The notes under the pieces were generated by a model. That model worked only from the letters and a program-made list of their open reading frames with translations, was not told the origin of the DNA and searched no databases. Below are positions 43,260 to 51,902 of a stretch of 62,571 nucleotides of DNA, piece by piece. Positions within the stretch are counted from its first letter, which is position 1. Every line of letters begins with the position of its first letter. The stretch is taken from contig NZ_JAPKNM010000119.1 in assembly GCF_026460985.1 (NCBI RefSeq), positions 1 through 62,571 on the forward strand. Reading direction: 5' to 3'. A program made the position numbers and the translations under genes. Origin of the DNA: Sphingomonas sp. Lineage in GTDB: Bacteria > Pseudomonadota > Alphaproteobacteria > Sphingomonadales > Sphingomonadaceae.

Positions 43260-44336
43260 TCAAGCGAAGTTCGCGCCGGTCTTCCCGAGAATCCGCATGG
43301 AGGGATCGATCTCATCCAGGCGCACGACACGCCCACCCTCCAGGCTGGACTGCACCATCGCGAAGGCGACCCGCTGGCCCGTCAGAATGTCGGCGCGCAG
43401 CGCAGCGTTCGCGCGGATCGCTTCCGCATCGCCCTTCAGGCAGCCGACCAATTGCGCGATCGGTCCCAGCGTGCCGGTAGCCGCATCCGGTTCCTCCGGC
43501 TTCGCCCCTACCACGCGAAGCTCGGGATAGGGATCGTCGTCCGATGCCTCGACGATCCTGGTTTCCCGTCCGTCGGACGCGACCGTCACTTCGCCATTCT
43601 CGCAGCCGAGCGAAAAGCTCATGCCCGGCGCGCGGCCGATATGGCCCGCCACGCCGTCGTCGAACCAGATCGTGGCCGATCGTACTTCCGGATCGTTGAT
43701 CACGACGCCGGCCTCGTCGCGCTCGAGGGGGGCCAGAACTGCCTGGACGCCGGCCACCCTGCGTCCTTCGCCCGCGCCGAACAGGATCAGGTCGATCCCG
43801 TGCGGATGCCCCCAGTAGAGGGCAGCGCCGCCGAAGCTCACGCGAAGTTCCTTGAGATCCCCGAAGCGGCCCGAACGGACGAGCGACACCGCGTCGCGGT
43901 AGATCGCGAAATGACGGCGTATGGTGCCGTAGGTCATGTATCGAGAGCCACTCGCCAGGAGCGCTTCGATCGCTTTCAGCTCTTCAACCGAATTGCACAA
44001 CGGCTTCTCGACATGGACGGCGCGCGTGCCGGCCTCGAAGAAGCAACGAATGACGTCGCTGCGCCCGATCGTACGTGTCGCGATGCCCACCAGCGCGGGG
44101 CGCACGGCATCAGCCAACGCGCTGTAGTCCGTATAGGTCGTCCCGACTCCGTAGACCTGAGCGGCGCGCGCAAGTGCCTCAGGGTCGGCATCGCACAAGG
44201 CAGCAAGCTCGAGTTGCGGGTGCGCGGCGATTGCTTCGGCGTGCGCCAGCGGGAACCATGGCGGCGGGGCAAAGCGCCTGACCTTCTCGGAACTGAATGC
44301 GCCCATGCGGCCGCAGCCCACGACCGCCGCCCTCAT
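43260..44336 (-). CDS. Gfo/Idh/MocA-family oxidoreductase
   Basis: The 358-residue NAD(P)-dependent enzyme begins MRAAVVGCGRMGAFSSEKVRRFAPPPW. It has the EKP motif in AVHVEKPLCNS near residue 108 and a substrate-domain segment GGAALYWGHPHGIDLILFGAG near residue 170. Its start overlaps the stop of the MDR dehydrogenase gene (ATGA). In many O-antigen clusters the two activities are fused in one bi-domain oxidoreductase; here they are separate but coupled. The substrate is unknown. Confidence 0.87.
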   Translation of the reverse strand: MRAAVVGCGRMGAFSSEKVRRFAPPPWFPLAHAEAIAAHPQLELAALCDADPEALARAAQVYGVGTTYTDYSALADAVRPALVGIATRTIGRSDVIRCFFEAGTRAVHVEKPLCNSVEELKAIEALLASGSRYMTYGTIRRHFAIYRDAVSLVRSGRFGDLKELRVSFGGAALYWGHPHGIDLILFGAGEGRRVAGVQAVLAPLERDEAGVVINDPEVRSATIWFDDGVAGHIGRAPGMSFSLGCENGEVTVASDGRETRIVEASDDDPYPELRVVGAKPEEPDAATGTLGPIAQLVGCLKGDAEAIRANAALRADILTGQRVAFAMVQSSLEGGRVVRLDEIDPSMRILGKTGANFA

Positions 44337-45337
44337 GCCCGGGCGCTCCAGTCGAGCAGATAGGTCAAAGACGCTCCCTTCCGTGCGGCGAGATCTTCAT
44401 ATGCCCGCGCTATCTCTTGGCCCGCATAGACTCCAGAGATCAGCTGCCGGGGGTCGAGCCGCCCCGCCGCGATCAGCGATATGATCCAGCGGATATTCTC
44501 GCGTTCGTTGAAACGCAGGAATCCGCGACTATCGTCCGTTTCAGGCGACGCGCCCACCGCCTCGATGCGGAGCTGCTTCATGTAGAAATACTGGCTGTCG
44601 AACGGGTTGAAGCTGGGCAGGGCCTCGCCTCGCCCCGGAAATCCCAGACAGGCGATCATGCCGTTCTGCGCTGCCATCTCGAGCGCAAGTCGCCAGTCCT
44701 CCCATCCGTTGACGGTGCTGATCACCACATCGGCCCCGGCACCCAGGGCTTCGGCGAGTACAGTCCGGCCGGAACGATCAAAGACGCGCGCGCCGAGGTT
44801 CGAGGCGATCGCGGCAGGTTGGGACTGGTTGGTGACCGCGAACACGTCCGCGCCCGCGATCCGGGCCATGGCGATGCTGGTGAGCCCCAGCACGCCAAGC
44901 CCGATCACCAGTACCCGGCTACCAGCCTTGACGCCGGACCTCAGCACCGCATTGTAGCCGAGATGATAGAGATAGGCGCACGCAGTCACGCCAGCATCGG
45001 CGTCTTCGGGCAGCTTGAACAGGACATCACCGGACGGCAGTCGAAACCGGCTGCGATGCGACATGAAGCTCAGCACCCGGTCTCCGGGAGCGAGGTCCTG
45101 CGCCTTGCTGTCGACGACCCGCGCGACGTTGCAATAGCCCTGAAGCCTTGGATATCCCACGCTCGGTCGAAGTGGCGGCAGGCCTTGATATGCCGCAATT
45201 TCGGTGCCCGGCGAGATGGCGCTGACCATGGTGTCGCAGAGGACTTCGCCTTCTTGCAATTCGCCGACCGGCTCGCTGCGGAGAATCGCGACACCGGGCG
45301 AATCGAGCCAGACCACATCGGCCTCGCCGCCGCTCAT
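44333..45337 (-). CDS. Zinc-type alcohol dehydrogenase-like (MDR) oxidoreductase
   Basis: The 334-residue medium-chain dehydrogenase has CDTMVSAISPGTEIAAYQG near residue 36, the quinone-reductase-like PRLQGYCNVARVV, and the Rossmann motif VLVIGLGVLGLTSIAMARIAG near residue 149. The usual catalytic zinc Cys/His set (GHE) is not obvious, so it may be a zinc-independent member. Its start overlaps the upstream amidotransferase stop by 4 bp; the longer open frame upstream is not coding-like. It is paired with the following Gfo/Idh gene. Confidence 0.85.
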   Translation of the reverse strand: MSGGEADVVWLDSPGVAILRSEPVGELQEGEVLCDTMVSAISPGTEIAAYQGLPPLRPSVGYPRLQGYCNVARVVDSKAQDLAPGDRVLSFMSHRSRFRLPSGDVLFKLPEDADAGVTACAYLYHLGYNAVLRSGVKAGSRVLVIGLGVLGLTSIAMARIAGADVFAVTNQSQPAAIASNLGARVFDRSGRTVLAEALGAGADVVISTVNGWEDWRLALEMAAQNGMIACLGFPGRGEALPSFNPFDSQYFYMKQLRIEAVGASPETDDSRGFLRFNERENIRWIISLIAAGRLDPRQLISGVYAGQEIARAYEDLAARKGASLTYLLDWSARA

Positions 45338-46566
45338 AGCGGATGCCCCTTCCCAATCGTGATGTAGCGATCGCCACCGGTGTAATCGAGAGCACTGTCT
45401 GCAGCGAAGCCGAGCCGCGCCTCGATCTTCGGCGCCATTCCTTCGGGCCCGCTCATGGGCTTGCGCCGTATCCAGCGACCGGGCTTCACTTCCCGCCACA
45501 CATGGGCGCCGCGATGTTCGCCGATGATGAAGTCCAGTCCGCTCCGGTCGAGCCCCAGCCACTCGAGGAATTTGTCGACGTGGCGCAACGGCTGTTCCTC
45601 ATATGCGCGAACGAGCACCTCCCCCTCCTCGCGCGTGATGCGACCATGACGGATCTCGCGACAAGCGTGGTCGGTAACCTTGGAATAGCCATGCTTCGCC
45701 ATCTTCAGATGATCGTGCAGGTCCATGTAGTTGAAACAATCGACATAGTCGTAGGTGTCGAACGTGCGGTCGAACCGCGCACCCTTGTAGCCGTGGGTCG
45801 CGACCATTTGCTCGTGCTGAGCCTTCGGATCCCAGCGGACATAATTGCCAAGATAGATGCCGCGCACACCGGCCGCATTGAGATCCGCGTCGTCCGGATA
45901 GCGATATTGCCAGATGTCCTCTTCCTTCAACGTGTCGAAGATCGAGAGGAGGTCATCCGCCTCATGCCCCATCAGGTCATGATCCTTGCGGTAGCGCCGC
46001 GTCATCTCGACCTCATGCTCATGACTGAACATGCCGACCTGCTCGAGGCCCTGATGCGCTCCCCAGATGATCAGCGGCACCTTGTACCGAATCGCCGTCT
46101 GGACGGGGAACACCGTCTGCCCCGCGAGGCACGGCCAGTAGATGCTGCCGAGCCGACGCAAGCTCGTGCGGGTGATCTTCCTCACCGACAGCGGGTTCAC
46201 ATTTTGGATCAGGATGTCGCAATCGAAGCGGATCCGAAGATTGGCGAGATTGCGTATGCCGAGCGGCGTGTTGAAATATTTGTTGTAGGTGACCAGCAGC
46301 GGGTTCAGCCCGAGCCGCTCCTTCACCACATGCACGATCCAGTGCGAATCATGCGCGCCAGTGACGGGAACGATGCAGTCATATGTCGTACCGCTGACGC
46401 AACGGTACGGCTTGACGAGCTCGACAAGGCGTTCCCACCGCTCTGCAAAATCGAGGCGGTCCTTCTCCTCGTGGATACGACACCCCGAACAAATGCCCTC
46501 CTCGTCGACAATCAGGCCGAGCGCGTGATCGGAGGTATAGAGGCAACGGCTGCAAGAGACTGCCAT
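45334..46566 (-). CDS. N-acetyl sugar amidotransferase-like protein (WbpG/PseA family) with altered PP-loop
   Basis: The 410-residue paralogue of the WbpG-like protein at 47945-49072 shares the paired N-terminal cysteines (CSRC ... CSGC, probably zinc), PLIIWGAHQGLEQVG, and a tail pattern VTDHACREIRHGRITREEGEVLV. The ATP pyrophosphatase loop, SGGxDS in active members, reads PVTGAHDSHW here. Thr and Ala thus replace the first Ser and second Gly, though Asp-Ser is kept. It may be a variant enzyme or a non-catalytic partner. It is in an operon with HisF-like, HisH and WbpG genes. Confidence 0.85.
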   Translation of the reverse strand: MAVSCSRCLYTSDHALGLIVDEEGICSGCRIHEEKDRLDFAERWERLVELVKPYRCVSGTTYDCIVPVTGAHDSHWIVHVVKERLGLNPLLVTYNKYFNTPLGIRNLANLRIRFDCDILIQNVNPLSVRKITRTSLRRLGSIYWPCLAGQTVFPVQTAIRYKVPLIIWGAHQGLEQVGMFSHEHEVEMTRRYRKDHDLMGHEADDLLSIFDTLKEEDIWQYRYPDDADLNAAGVRGIYLGNYVRWDPKAQHEQMVATHGYKGARFDRTFDTYDYVDCFNYMDLHDHLKMAKHGYSKVTDHACREIRHGRITREEGEVLVRAYEEQPLRHVDKFLEWLGLDRSGLDFIIGEHRGAHVWREVKPGRWIRRKPMSGPEGMAPKIEARLGFAADSALDYTGGDRYITIGKGHPL

Positions 46567-46569
46567 GGC

Positions 46570-47346
46570 TTACAACCGATGCGTCTGTTGATAGGTCGGA
46601 CTACGCATCGGCACGCCGAACAACTCCGTCTTATAGTGCTGGATCGCGTGCTCGCGATAGGAAAGAAAGTTGCCCACCGCGCCGGCAACTACGTGCTGAC
46701 ACGCGAGGATGTTCCCCATTTGCGCCGGCGACGACAGCCCGCCGAATGCGATGACCGGAACACCCTCGGGCAATGCTGTGAGCAGCGCCTCGTCGAAGCT
46801 GCTCGGCCCGCCCTCATGCTTCCAGTCGATCACCAGGGCTTCAGATAGCGCACCCGATCTGAGCATCTCGAGAAGCGGCTCCTTCAGTGGTTCGCTGGCG
46901 CGCGCGCGATAGTCCAGCAACTGCGCGACGCCGTGCTCGATCGAGAGCGGCAGCGAGGCGATCATTGCCTGGTTGCCGAGCAATTCGCCAGCTTTGACGA
47001 CCTCGTCGGGATTGTCGTGGATCAGCGCATCGACCACGATCCGGTCCGCTGCCGCCGCTACCGCCGCCACGGCATCCGCAGCGCTCCCGATCCCTCCGGC
47101 ATAGATCAGCGGCGTCGACAGGCCGAGACCGCCGATCCGTTCGAGCAGTTCCATGTCTGGTCCCAACGCCCGGCGCGTCCGGTCAATGACCTGAAGCAAT
47201 ATTTCGTCCGCGCCCCAGCGATCGAGATTCTCGACGAGAATCTCGGGTCGCCCGAGCGGCAGATAGCGCCGATAGCCTATGGACTGGACAGCCCAGCCGT
47301 CCTTGACCGTGACGACGCCAACCAACCGCTTCCGGATCACCCGCAC
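46570..47346 (-). CDS. HisF-like ammonia-channel subunit of the sugar amidation system
   Basis: The 258-residue TIM-barrel protein is homologous to imidazole glycerol phosphate synthase HisF (KRLVGVVTVKDGWAVQS; APLIYAGGI-like LIYAGGIGSAADAV; VIAFGGLSSPAQMGNIL). By eye alignment with HisF, the two catalytic aspartates (Asp11 and Asp130 in Thermotoga) are replaced by Thr and Pro. It probably only channels ammonia from HisH to the amidotransferase, as inferred for HisF2 in Pseudomonas O-antigen clusters. It overlaps hisH by 10 bp; a second GTG at 47340 would give a 4-bp overlap. Confidence 0.88.
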   Translation of the reverse strand: MRVIRKRLVGVVTVKDGWAVQSIGYRRYLPLGRPEILVENLDRWGADEILLQVIDRTRRALGPDMELLERIGGLGLSTPLIYAGGIGSAADAVAAVAAAADRIVVDALIHDNPDEVVKAGELLGNQAMIASLPLSIEHGVAQLLDYRARASEPLKEPLLEMLRSGALSEALVIDWKHEGGPSSFDEALLTALPEGVPVIAFGGLSSPAQMGNILACQHVVAGAVGNFLSYREHAIQHYKTELFGVPMRSPTYQQTHRL

Positions 47347-47948
47347 AGTCCTTCAACAACGTTGCGAAGCAGACGGCGCCCCGCGAACTGGCTCTTCTCA
47401 GGGTGAAACTGGAGGCCCACCAGATTGCCGCGACGAACGCCGACCGGCAACGGCCGGTCCAGCCTCGCGACGCAGGTCTGATACTCCGGTGCCGCTTCGA
47501 AGATATAGCTGTGATTGAAGTACATCGACTCCCCATCGGAGGGCCGGAACATCCGATCCTCTCTGAGAACCTCAATCGAGTTCCAGCCTATGTGCCAGCG
47601 AGCACTTTGGAGTGGGACGACCTGTCCAGGAATCAATCCCAAGCCCGCGGTGAAGCCGTGCTCGAACGAACCATCCGCCATCAGTTGCATGCCAAGGCAC
47701 AATCCGACAATCGGCTTGCCCGCGACAGACTGGGACTTGAGATAGCCGACCAGATCGTGCCGGTGGAGCGCCTCCATAGCCGCGCTGAAAGCGCCCACGC
47801 CAGGCAGCATGAGCAGATCGGTCTCGCTCAGGATCTCCGGGTCCGCGCTCACCCGGCACCGGTAGCCCAGCGCATGGAGCCCACGCCACACTGACGCGTG
47901 GTTGCCCACCCCATAATCGACAATGCCGATGGTGCGGCGCGGTGTCAC
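47337..47948 (-). CDS. hisH: HisH-like glutamine amidotransferase subunit
   Basis: The 203-residue class I glutaminase releases ammonia from glutamine. It has GIVDYGVGNHASVWRGL near residue 8, the catalytic Cys in VGLCLGMQLM near residue 84, and the His/Glu pair in LQFHPEKSQFAG near residue 180. All three catalytic residues are present. It overlaps wbpG by 4 bp (GTGA) and the HisF-like gene by 10 bp. Because it lies in a glycan locus, it serves sugar amidation rather than histidine synthesis. Confidence 0.93.
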   Translation of the reverse strand: MTPRRTIGIVDYGVGNHASVWRGLHALGYRCRVSADPEILSETDLLMLPGVGAFSAAMEALHRHDLVGYLKSQSVAGKPIVGLCLGMQLMADGSFEHGFTAGLGLIPGQVVPLQSARWHIGWNSIEVLREDRMFRPSDGESMYFNHSYIFEAAPEYQTCVARLDRPLPVGVRRGNLVGLQFHPEKSQFAGRRLLRNVVEGLCG

Positions 47949-49072
47949 AGTCCGACCCCCACCTCGAACTTCCGTTCGATGCGCCCGTCCGATCGCAGGT
48001 CGAAAAGCGTGGGATTGACCGACGCGTGCACCTGCCGCCAGAAATCGTCGACACCGATACCGATATAGTCCGAGAAGGCGGCGATATAGTCAGGCGAGCA
48101 GCTGTCGTCATATTCAGCGACGAGCGCGATGCCCTCATCGCGCGTGAGCCGGCCGAGGCGGATCTCCTCGTTGACGTAGTCGGTGACGCGTCCGAAGCCG
48201 AACTTGTAATATTTGATCATCTGGTTGAGCGTCACCCAATCCTCGTCCAGCGAGGTGACGCCGCGCAGGTCTCCCGTGTTCTCCACGGTATCCCGCCGCA
48301 CGCCCAAGCCGTTCACCGTCGAATAGAGGCCATTGTTGGTCAATGACCAGTCCCCAAGGAACCAGCCGAGATAGACGATTTGTAGGCCATGCCGATCGAA
48401 CTCCTCGGGCGAGGGATATTGATAGGCGATGAGGTCGCGGGCTTCGACGCCGGCCTCCAGCATCCAGTCCATGGCGGCGCCGGACAGGGTGTTCATGTAG
48501 CGCAAATTGTTGCCATCATAGCCGGTTCGGCCGAGGGTCTTGAGATCGCCGAGCTGAAGTCCGGGATTCTCGCCCCACAGGATCAGCGGAATCCCATACC
48601 GGATCGCGAGCTGCGGAACGGAGCTGAACAGGGCCAGCTCCGTCGAACGCGCCCAGTTCGTGAAACGATCGAAGGATGCGCGCATCAACTTGCGCCAGGT
48701 TGCCGGCGCCGGCGAGGCGACGACAACGTCGAAACCATGCTCGATCAGCGTCGACAGATTGTCCACGCCGCGCTGCGTAACTTGTTCCGGCGGGTAGCTG
48801 AGACAGGCCAGCAGGGGCCGCATGCCGAGCTGGTCGCGCACCCACAAGGCCTGGCGCGTCGAATCCTTGCCCCCGGACACCCCGATGATGCAGTCATACT
48901 GCCCGGACTTGCGGGGAAATTTCGCAAGCAGGTCCTCCAGTATTTCGTAACGCTCCTGCCAATCCACGTCCCGAAGCCGCTCGAAATAATCGCAAGCGGG
49001 ACAAATACCTTCGGCAGTGAACTTGGTGTTGGGGCGCGTATCAGGCTGAAGGCAACGCGAGCAGTACTTCAT
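47945..49072 (-). CDS. wbpG: N-acetyl sugar amidotransferase (WbpG/PseA family)
   Basis: The 375-residue enzyme begins MKYCSRCLQPDTRPN, with paired cysteines CSRC and CPAC. It has the intact PP-loop IIGVSGGKDSTRQA near residue 68 and IPLILWGENPGLQ near residue 160. WbpG with HisH2/HisF2 converts an N-acetyl to an acetamidino group on ManNAc3NAcA in Pseudomonas, and the related PseA does so on pseudaminic acid in Campylobacter. Either sugar could be the target here. The ATG at 49072 starts at the conserved motif; the frame is open 7 codons more. It lies 168 bp from the next upstream gene. Confidence 0.92.
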   Translation of the reverse strand: MKYCSRCLQPDTRPNTKFTAEGICPACDYFERLRDVDWQERYEILEDLLAKFPRKSGQYDCIIGVSGGKDSTRQALWVRDQLGMRPLLACLSYPPEQVTQRGVDNLSTLIEHGFDVVVASPAPATWRKLMRASFDRFTNWARSTELALFSSVPQLAIRYGIPLILWGENPGLQLGDLKTLGRTGYDGNNLRYMNTLSGAAMDWMLEAGVEARDLIAYQYPSPEEFDRHGLQIVYLGWFLGDWSLTNNGLYSTVNGLGVRRDTVENTGDLRGVTSLDEDWVTLNQMIKYYKFGFGRVTDYVNEEIRLGRLTRDEGIALVAEYDDSCSPDYIAAFSDYIGIGVDDFWRQVHASVNPTLFDLRSDGRIERKFEVGVGL

Positions 49073-49240
49073 CCAAATCCACCAACGCTGCAAAATGGTC
49101 AGATGACTGTCGCCCCGAAAGCATCAGGTGCCGGACATTCCAGCAACGGCGGCGGCAGCCATCCCCGAGGAGAGATTTGCACTTATAGCCGGAGCCGATT
49201 GGAAATCCAGCGAAAGCTAGGGACGTCGACGGCGTATCGG

Positions 49241-50110
49241 CTATGCGCGAACCAACGCGCGCAAGTGGATCAGCCCTTGATGAGGCAACACGCAATCGGG
49301 GGCCCCCGGCGGCAAGGCGCAGATCGCGCGCCGCCCCGCCTCCAAGGCAATCGCGAGCGCGAAGGAGTTCAACCCCGCGACCCAGGTGGCGCCCCGCAAG
49401 GCATCTGCCATGTCGGCGGAAGAATCCAGCACCGCTCCCGGGCGCCGTCCGATCCATTCGGCATATTTGCCGGGGGGATCGGAAGGATGCGGGCGGATGC
49501 GCAATGTCGCTCCCGCGTCGATCCCGGCCACGTCGCGATGCAGGGCGAGATAGTCGAGTGCCTGGAATTCCCCGGGCTCCCCCCGCCCCCAGTCGCTGCG
49601 CGCAGGCTCGGACACGAACAGCAGGTCGCCGTGCTCGGGCACCGGCCCCGCCGCTTCGACCTGGGTGCGCAGATACCGATTGGGTTGCAGGCGAACCGGA
49701 ATTCCGCCCAGCGCGCGATGCGCCTCCGCCATCGCATAGCGGTCCGTCACCCACAATTCATCCGGGAGAACCTGTTCCCCGCCCCGCTCGAAGCGTGCGC
49801 GGTAGTTCACCCAATGATCGACCACTGCCACCGAATGCAGCCCTCTCGACTTGGCGGCGGCGCGAGCATCATGCTCCAGCTCGCTTGCCCAGCCGGTGCC
49901 GGAAAGAAGCGCAGCCGCCCCGTCGAGCGCCGCATCGATGTCCCGCATCAGCCGGGCCTCACCGAACCGCGCGCGCCATAGCTTCTCCGCCGGCCCGCGC
50001 ATCACAGCGCGCAGCGACTCCAAGTCCCGCTCCTCGATCCACGCGAGGATGATATTGGCCGCACCGGCATCGTGCGCGACGACGGCCAGCGGCACCGGCA
50101 GGTCCATCAT
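49241..50110 (-). CDS. Unassigned GT-B-like protein with HP and S motifs
   Basis: The 289-residue product begins MMDLPVPLAVVAHDAGAANIILAWIEER. It has LLSGTGWASELEHDARAAAKSRG and VVDHWVNYRARFERG in the middle. Near residue 208 is LRIRPHPSDPPGKYAEWI, and near residue 245 GATWVAGLNSFALAIALEAGRR. An HP motif followed by a Ser-containing motif is seen in bacterial sialyl- and Kdo-transferases, so it may transfer pseudaminic acid. No named family is certain. The ATG at 50110 overlaps the upstream stop (ATGA). Confidence 0.72.
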   Translation of the reverse strand: MMDLPVPLAVVAHDAGAANIILAWIEERDLESLRAVMRGPAEKLWRARFGEARLMRDIDAALDGAAALLSGTGWASELEHDARAAAKSRGLHSVAVVDHWVNYRARFERGGEQVLPDELWVTDRYAMAEAHRALGGIPVRLQPNRYLRTQVEAAGPVPEHGDLLFVSEPARSDWGRGEPGEFQALDYLALHRDVAGIDAGATLRIRPHPSDPPGKYAEWIGRRPGAVLDSSADMADALRGATWVAGLNSFALAIALEAGRRAICALPPGAPDCVLPHQGLIHLRALVRA

Positions 50111-50631
50111 CGGGCGAATTTGGCGTAGAGCAGGATATCGTGCGGCTCGCCGTCGACGATCTCCTGCGCGCGCCGCGTGCCCTCGAGCGCCATGCCGGAA
50201 CGCTCCATCAGTCGTACCATGCCCCGATTGCAGGAAAGGGTTCCCGCTGTCACCTTGCGCACGTCGCCTTGCGAGAGCAGCCAATCGAGCAACGTGTTCC
50301 AGGCATCCTGCCCATAGCCGCCATTCCAATAATTGCGGTCGCCGATCATGATTCCGACATCGGCCGTCGCGTGCGGCACCGAGCGATAGACCGTCATCGT
50401 GCCGATCGCCCTGCCGTCGCTCGCCTTCACCGACAGGAAATCGTTGGGCGTACCCTCGAAGCTCGCGAGATAGGCGCCGCAGCTCTCGCGCGAATGCTGG
50501 CGAAACCGCTGGTTGGAGAAGCGCGTCACCTCGGGGTCGTTGAGCCAGCCGACATAGGCATCCGTCAGGTCCGCCCCGACGAAGCTGTCGAGCCGGACCT
50601 TGTCGCCGCGGAGGTGGACCGCTCCGCTCAC
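50107..50631 (-). CDS. GNAT-family N-acetyltransferase
   Basis: The 174-residue RimJ/PseH-like acetyltransferase contains YVGWLNDPEVTRFSNQRF near residue 24, the acetyl-CoA-binding region VGIMIGDRNYWNGGYGQDAWNTLLDWL near residue 92, and SCNRGMVRLMERSGMALEG near residue 132. The start is the GTG at 50631, which overlaps the DegT gene's stop (GTGA). As it directly follows an aminotransferase, it probably N-acylates the amino sugar that enzyme makes. Confidence 0.87.
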   Translation of the reverse strand: MSGAVHLRGDKVRLDSFVGADLTDAYVGWLNDPEVTRFSNQRFRQHSRESCGAYLASFEGTPNDFLSVKASDGRAIGTMTVYRSVPHATADVGIMIGDRNYWNGGYGQDAWNTLLDWLLSQGDVRKVTAGTLSCNRGMVRLMERSGMALEGTRRAQEIVDGEPHDILLYAKFAR

Positions 50632-51902
50632 CCCTTCAGCGCGTCCAGATTGCCCCACACCTTGCGGAACGCCCCGATCACCAGTTCCACATCGTCGGGA
50701 TCGAATTCGCACGCGCACAGGTTGATGCCGACAAAGGTCTTGGAATGCAGCTCTTCGGCGACCGGGCACGTCCCCGGGCCATAGGCGATCTCGCGCTCCG
50801 CCAGCGTCCAGGGTAAGCCGCCCGTGCCATAGGCGATCTTGTGCATGAAGATCGGCAGCAGGTGCAGGTTCTGGTACCCCGCCGCCAGGGCGGGAACCCC
50901 CTCGGCCCTCAGCGCGTCGACCACCTTCTGGCGCGAAACGCCCAGGCGATCCACGTCGAGCGTCAGGCCATAGACGTAGTAGACATGCGTACCGTCGGTC
51001 TCGACCTGCGGCGTGGTGAGCCCCTGAAGCTCGCCCAGAGCCTCATCGAGCTGCTGGGCGGCACGCTGGCGGCTTTCGACGCGAGCCTTGAGCTTGCCGA
51101 GCTGCACCGCGGCGATCGCCGCCTCGATCTCGCCCATGCGGAAGTTGTAGCCGATCATGTTGGCGAGATCGGCGGGATTGTCGCTCTTTATCACCGACTC
51201 CGCATGGTTGCGGATCAGCTGGAGCCGCGCGGCCAATTGGTCGTCGTCGGTGACCAGCACGCCACCTTCGCCGCAGTGAATATGCTTGTGATAGTTGAGG
51301 CTGAATCCACCGATGTCGGCAAGCGTGCCGGTAAAGCGATTGCCAGTGCGCGATCCCGGCGCCTGGGCAGTATCGGTGAGCAGCTTGAGGCCGTGCCTGT
51401 CGGCGATCCCGCGTAGTGCCGTCATATCCGCCGACTGGCCGAAAATATCCACGGCCATGATCGCTTTCGTCCGCGGCCCGATCAATTTCTCGACGCTGGC
51501 GGGATCGATGTTGAAGCTGCGGTGATCGATATCGGCAAAGACGGGGATCGCGTTCCAATGGAGGATCGCCATCGCGGTGGCCGACATGGTCCAGGGCGTC
51601 GTGATGACCTCATCGCCGGGCTCGATGCCGATGGCGCCGACCGCCGCGATCAGGCCGGAGGTCCAGCTGTTGACGCTGATCGCATGCTTGACGCCGAAAT
51701 AGTCCGCGGCCTTCGCTTCGAAGGCGCGCACCTCGGGACCGCCGAGGAAGAATTCGCCCGGTGCGCCAATGAAGGCAGAGAGCACGCCCGTGCGTACAAC
51801 CCTCGCCGCGGCCTCGACCTCATCCTCGCCCATGCTCCGGAAGAGCTCGAGCGGGCGGGGAATCGAGGGCGTGCCGCCATTCAGAGCCAAGGTCGCGGTC
51901 AT
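50628..51902 (-). CDS. DegT/DnrJ/EryC1/StrS-family sugar aminotransferase
   Basis: The 424-residue PLP enzyme adds an amino group to a keto-sugar nucleotide. It has HAISVNSWTSGLIAAVGAIGIEPGDEVITTPWT near residue 71 and DTAQAPGSRTGNRFTGTLADIGGFSLNYHKHIHCGEGG near residue 177, with the PLP lysine in YHK. NYRMGEI-like NFRMGEIEAAI follows. It is distinct from PseC (56285-57442). With the adjacent Gfo/Idh dehydrogenase and GNAT acetyltransferase it forms a WbpB-WbpE-WbpD-like set that could make a 3-acylamino sugar. It overlaps the upstream stop (ATGA). Confidence 0.92.
   Translation of the reverse strand: MTATLALNGGTPSIPRPLELFRSMGEDEVEAAARVVRTGVLSAFIGAPGEFFLGGPEVRAFEAKAADYFGVKHAISVNSWTSGLIAAVGAIGIEPGDEVITTPWTMSATAMAILHWNAIPVFADIDHRSFNIDPASVEKLIGPRTKAIMAVDIFGQSADMTALRGIADRHGLKLLTDTAQAPGSRTGNRFTGTLADIGGFSLNYHKHIHCGEGGVLVTDDDQLAARLQLIRNHAESVIKSDNPADLANMIGYNFRMGEIEAAIAAVQLGKLKARVESRQRAAQQLDEALGELQGLTTPQVETDGTHVYYVYGLTLDVDRLGVSRQKVVDALRAEGVPALAAGYQNLHLLPIFMHKIAYGTGGLPWTLAEREIAYGPGTCPVAEELHSKTFVGINLCACEFDPDDVELVIGAFRKVWGNLDALKG

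Noticed and set aside
46570..47948. Histidine biosynthesis genes hisH/hisF
   Set aside because: The HisF-like protein appears to lack both catalytic aspartates, and the genes are coupled to wbpG in a glycan locus, so a role in sugar amidation is more likely.
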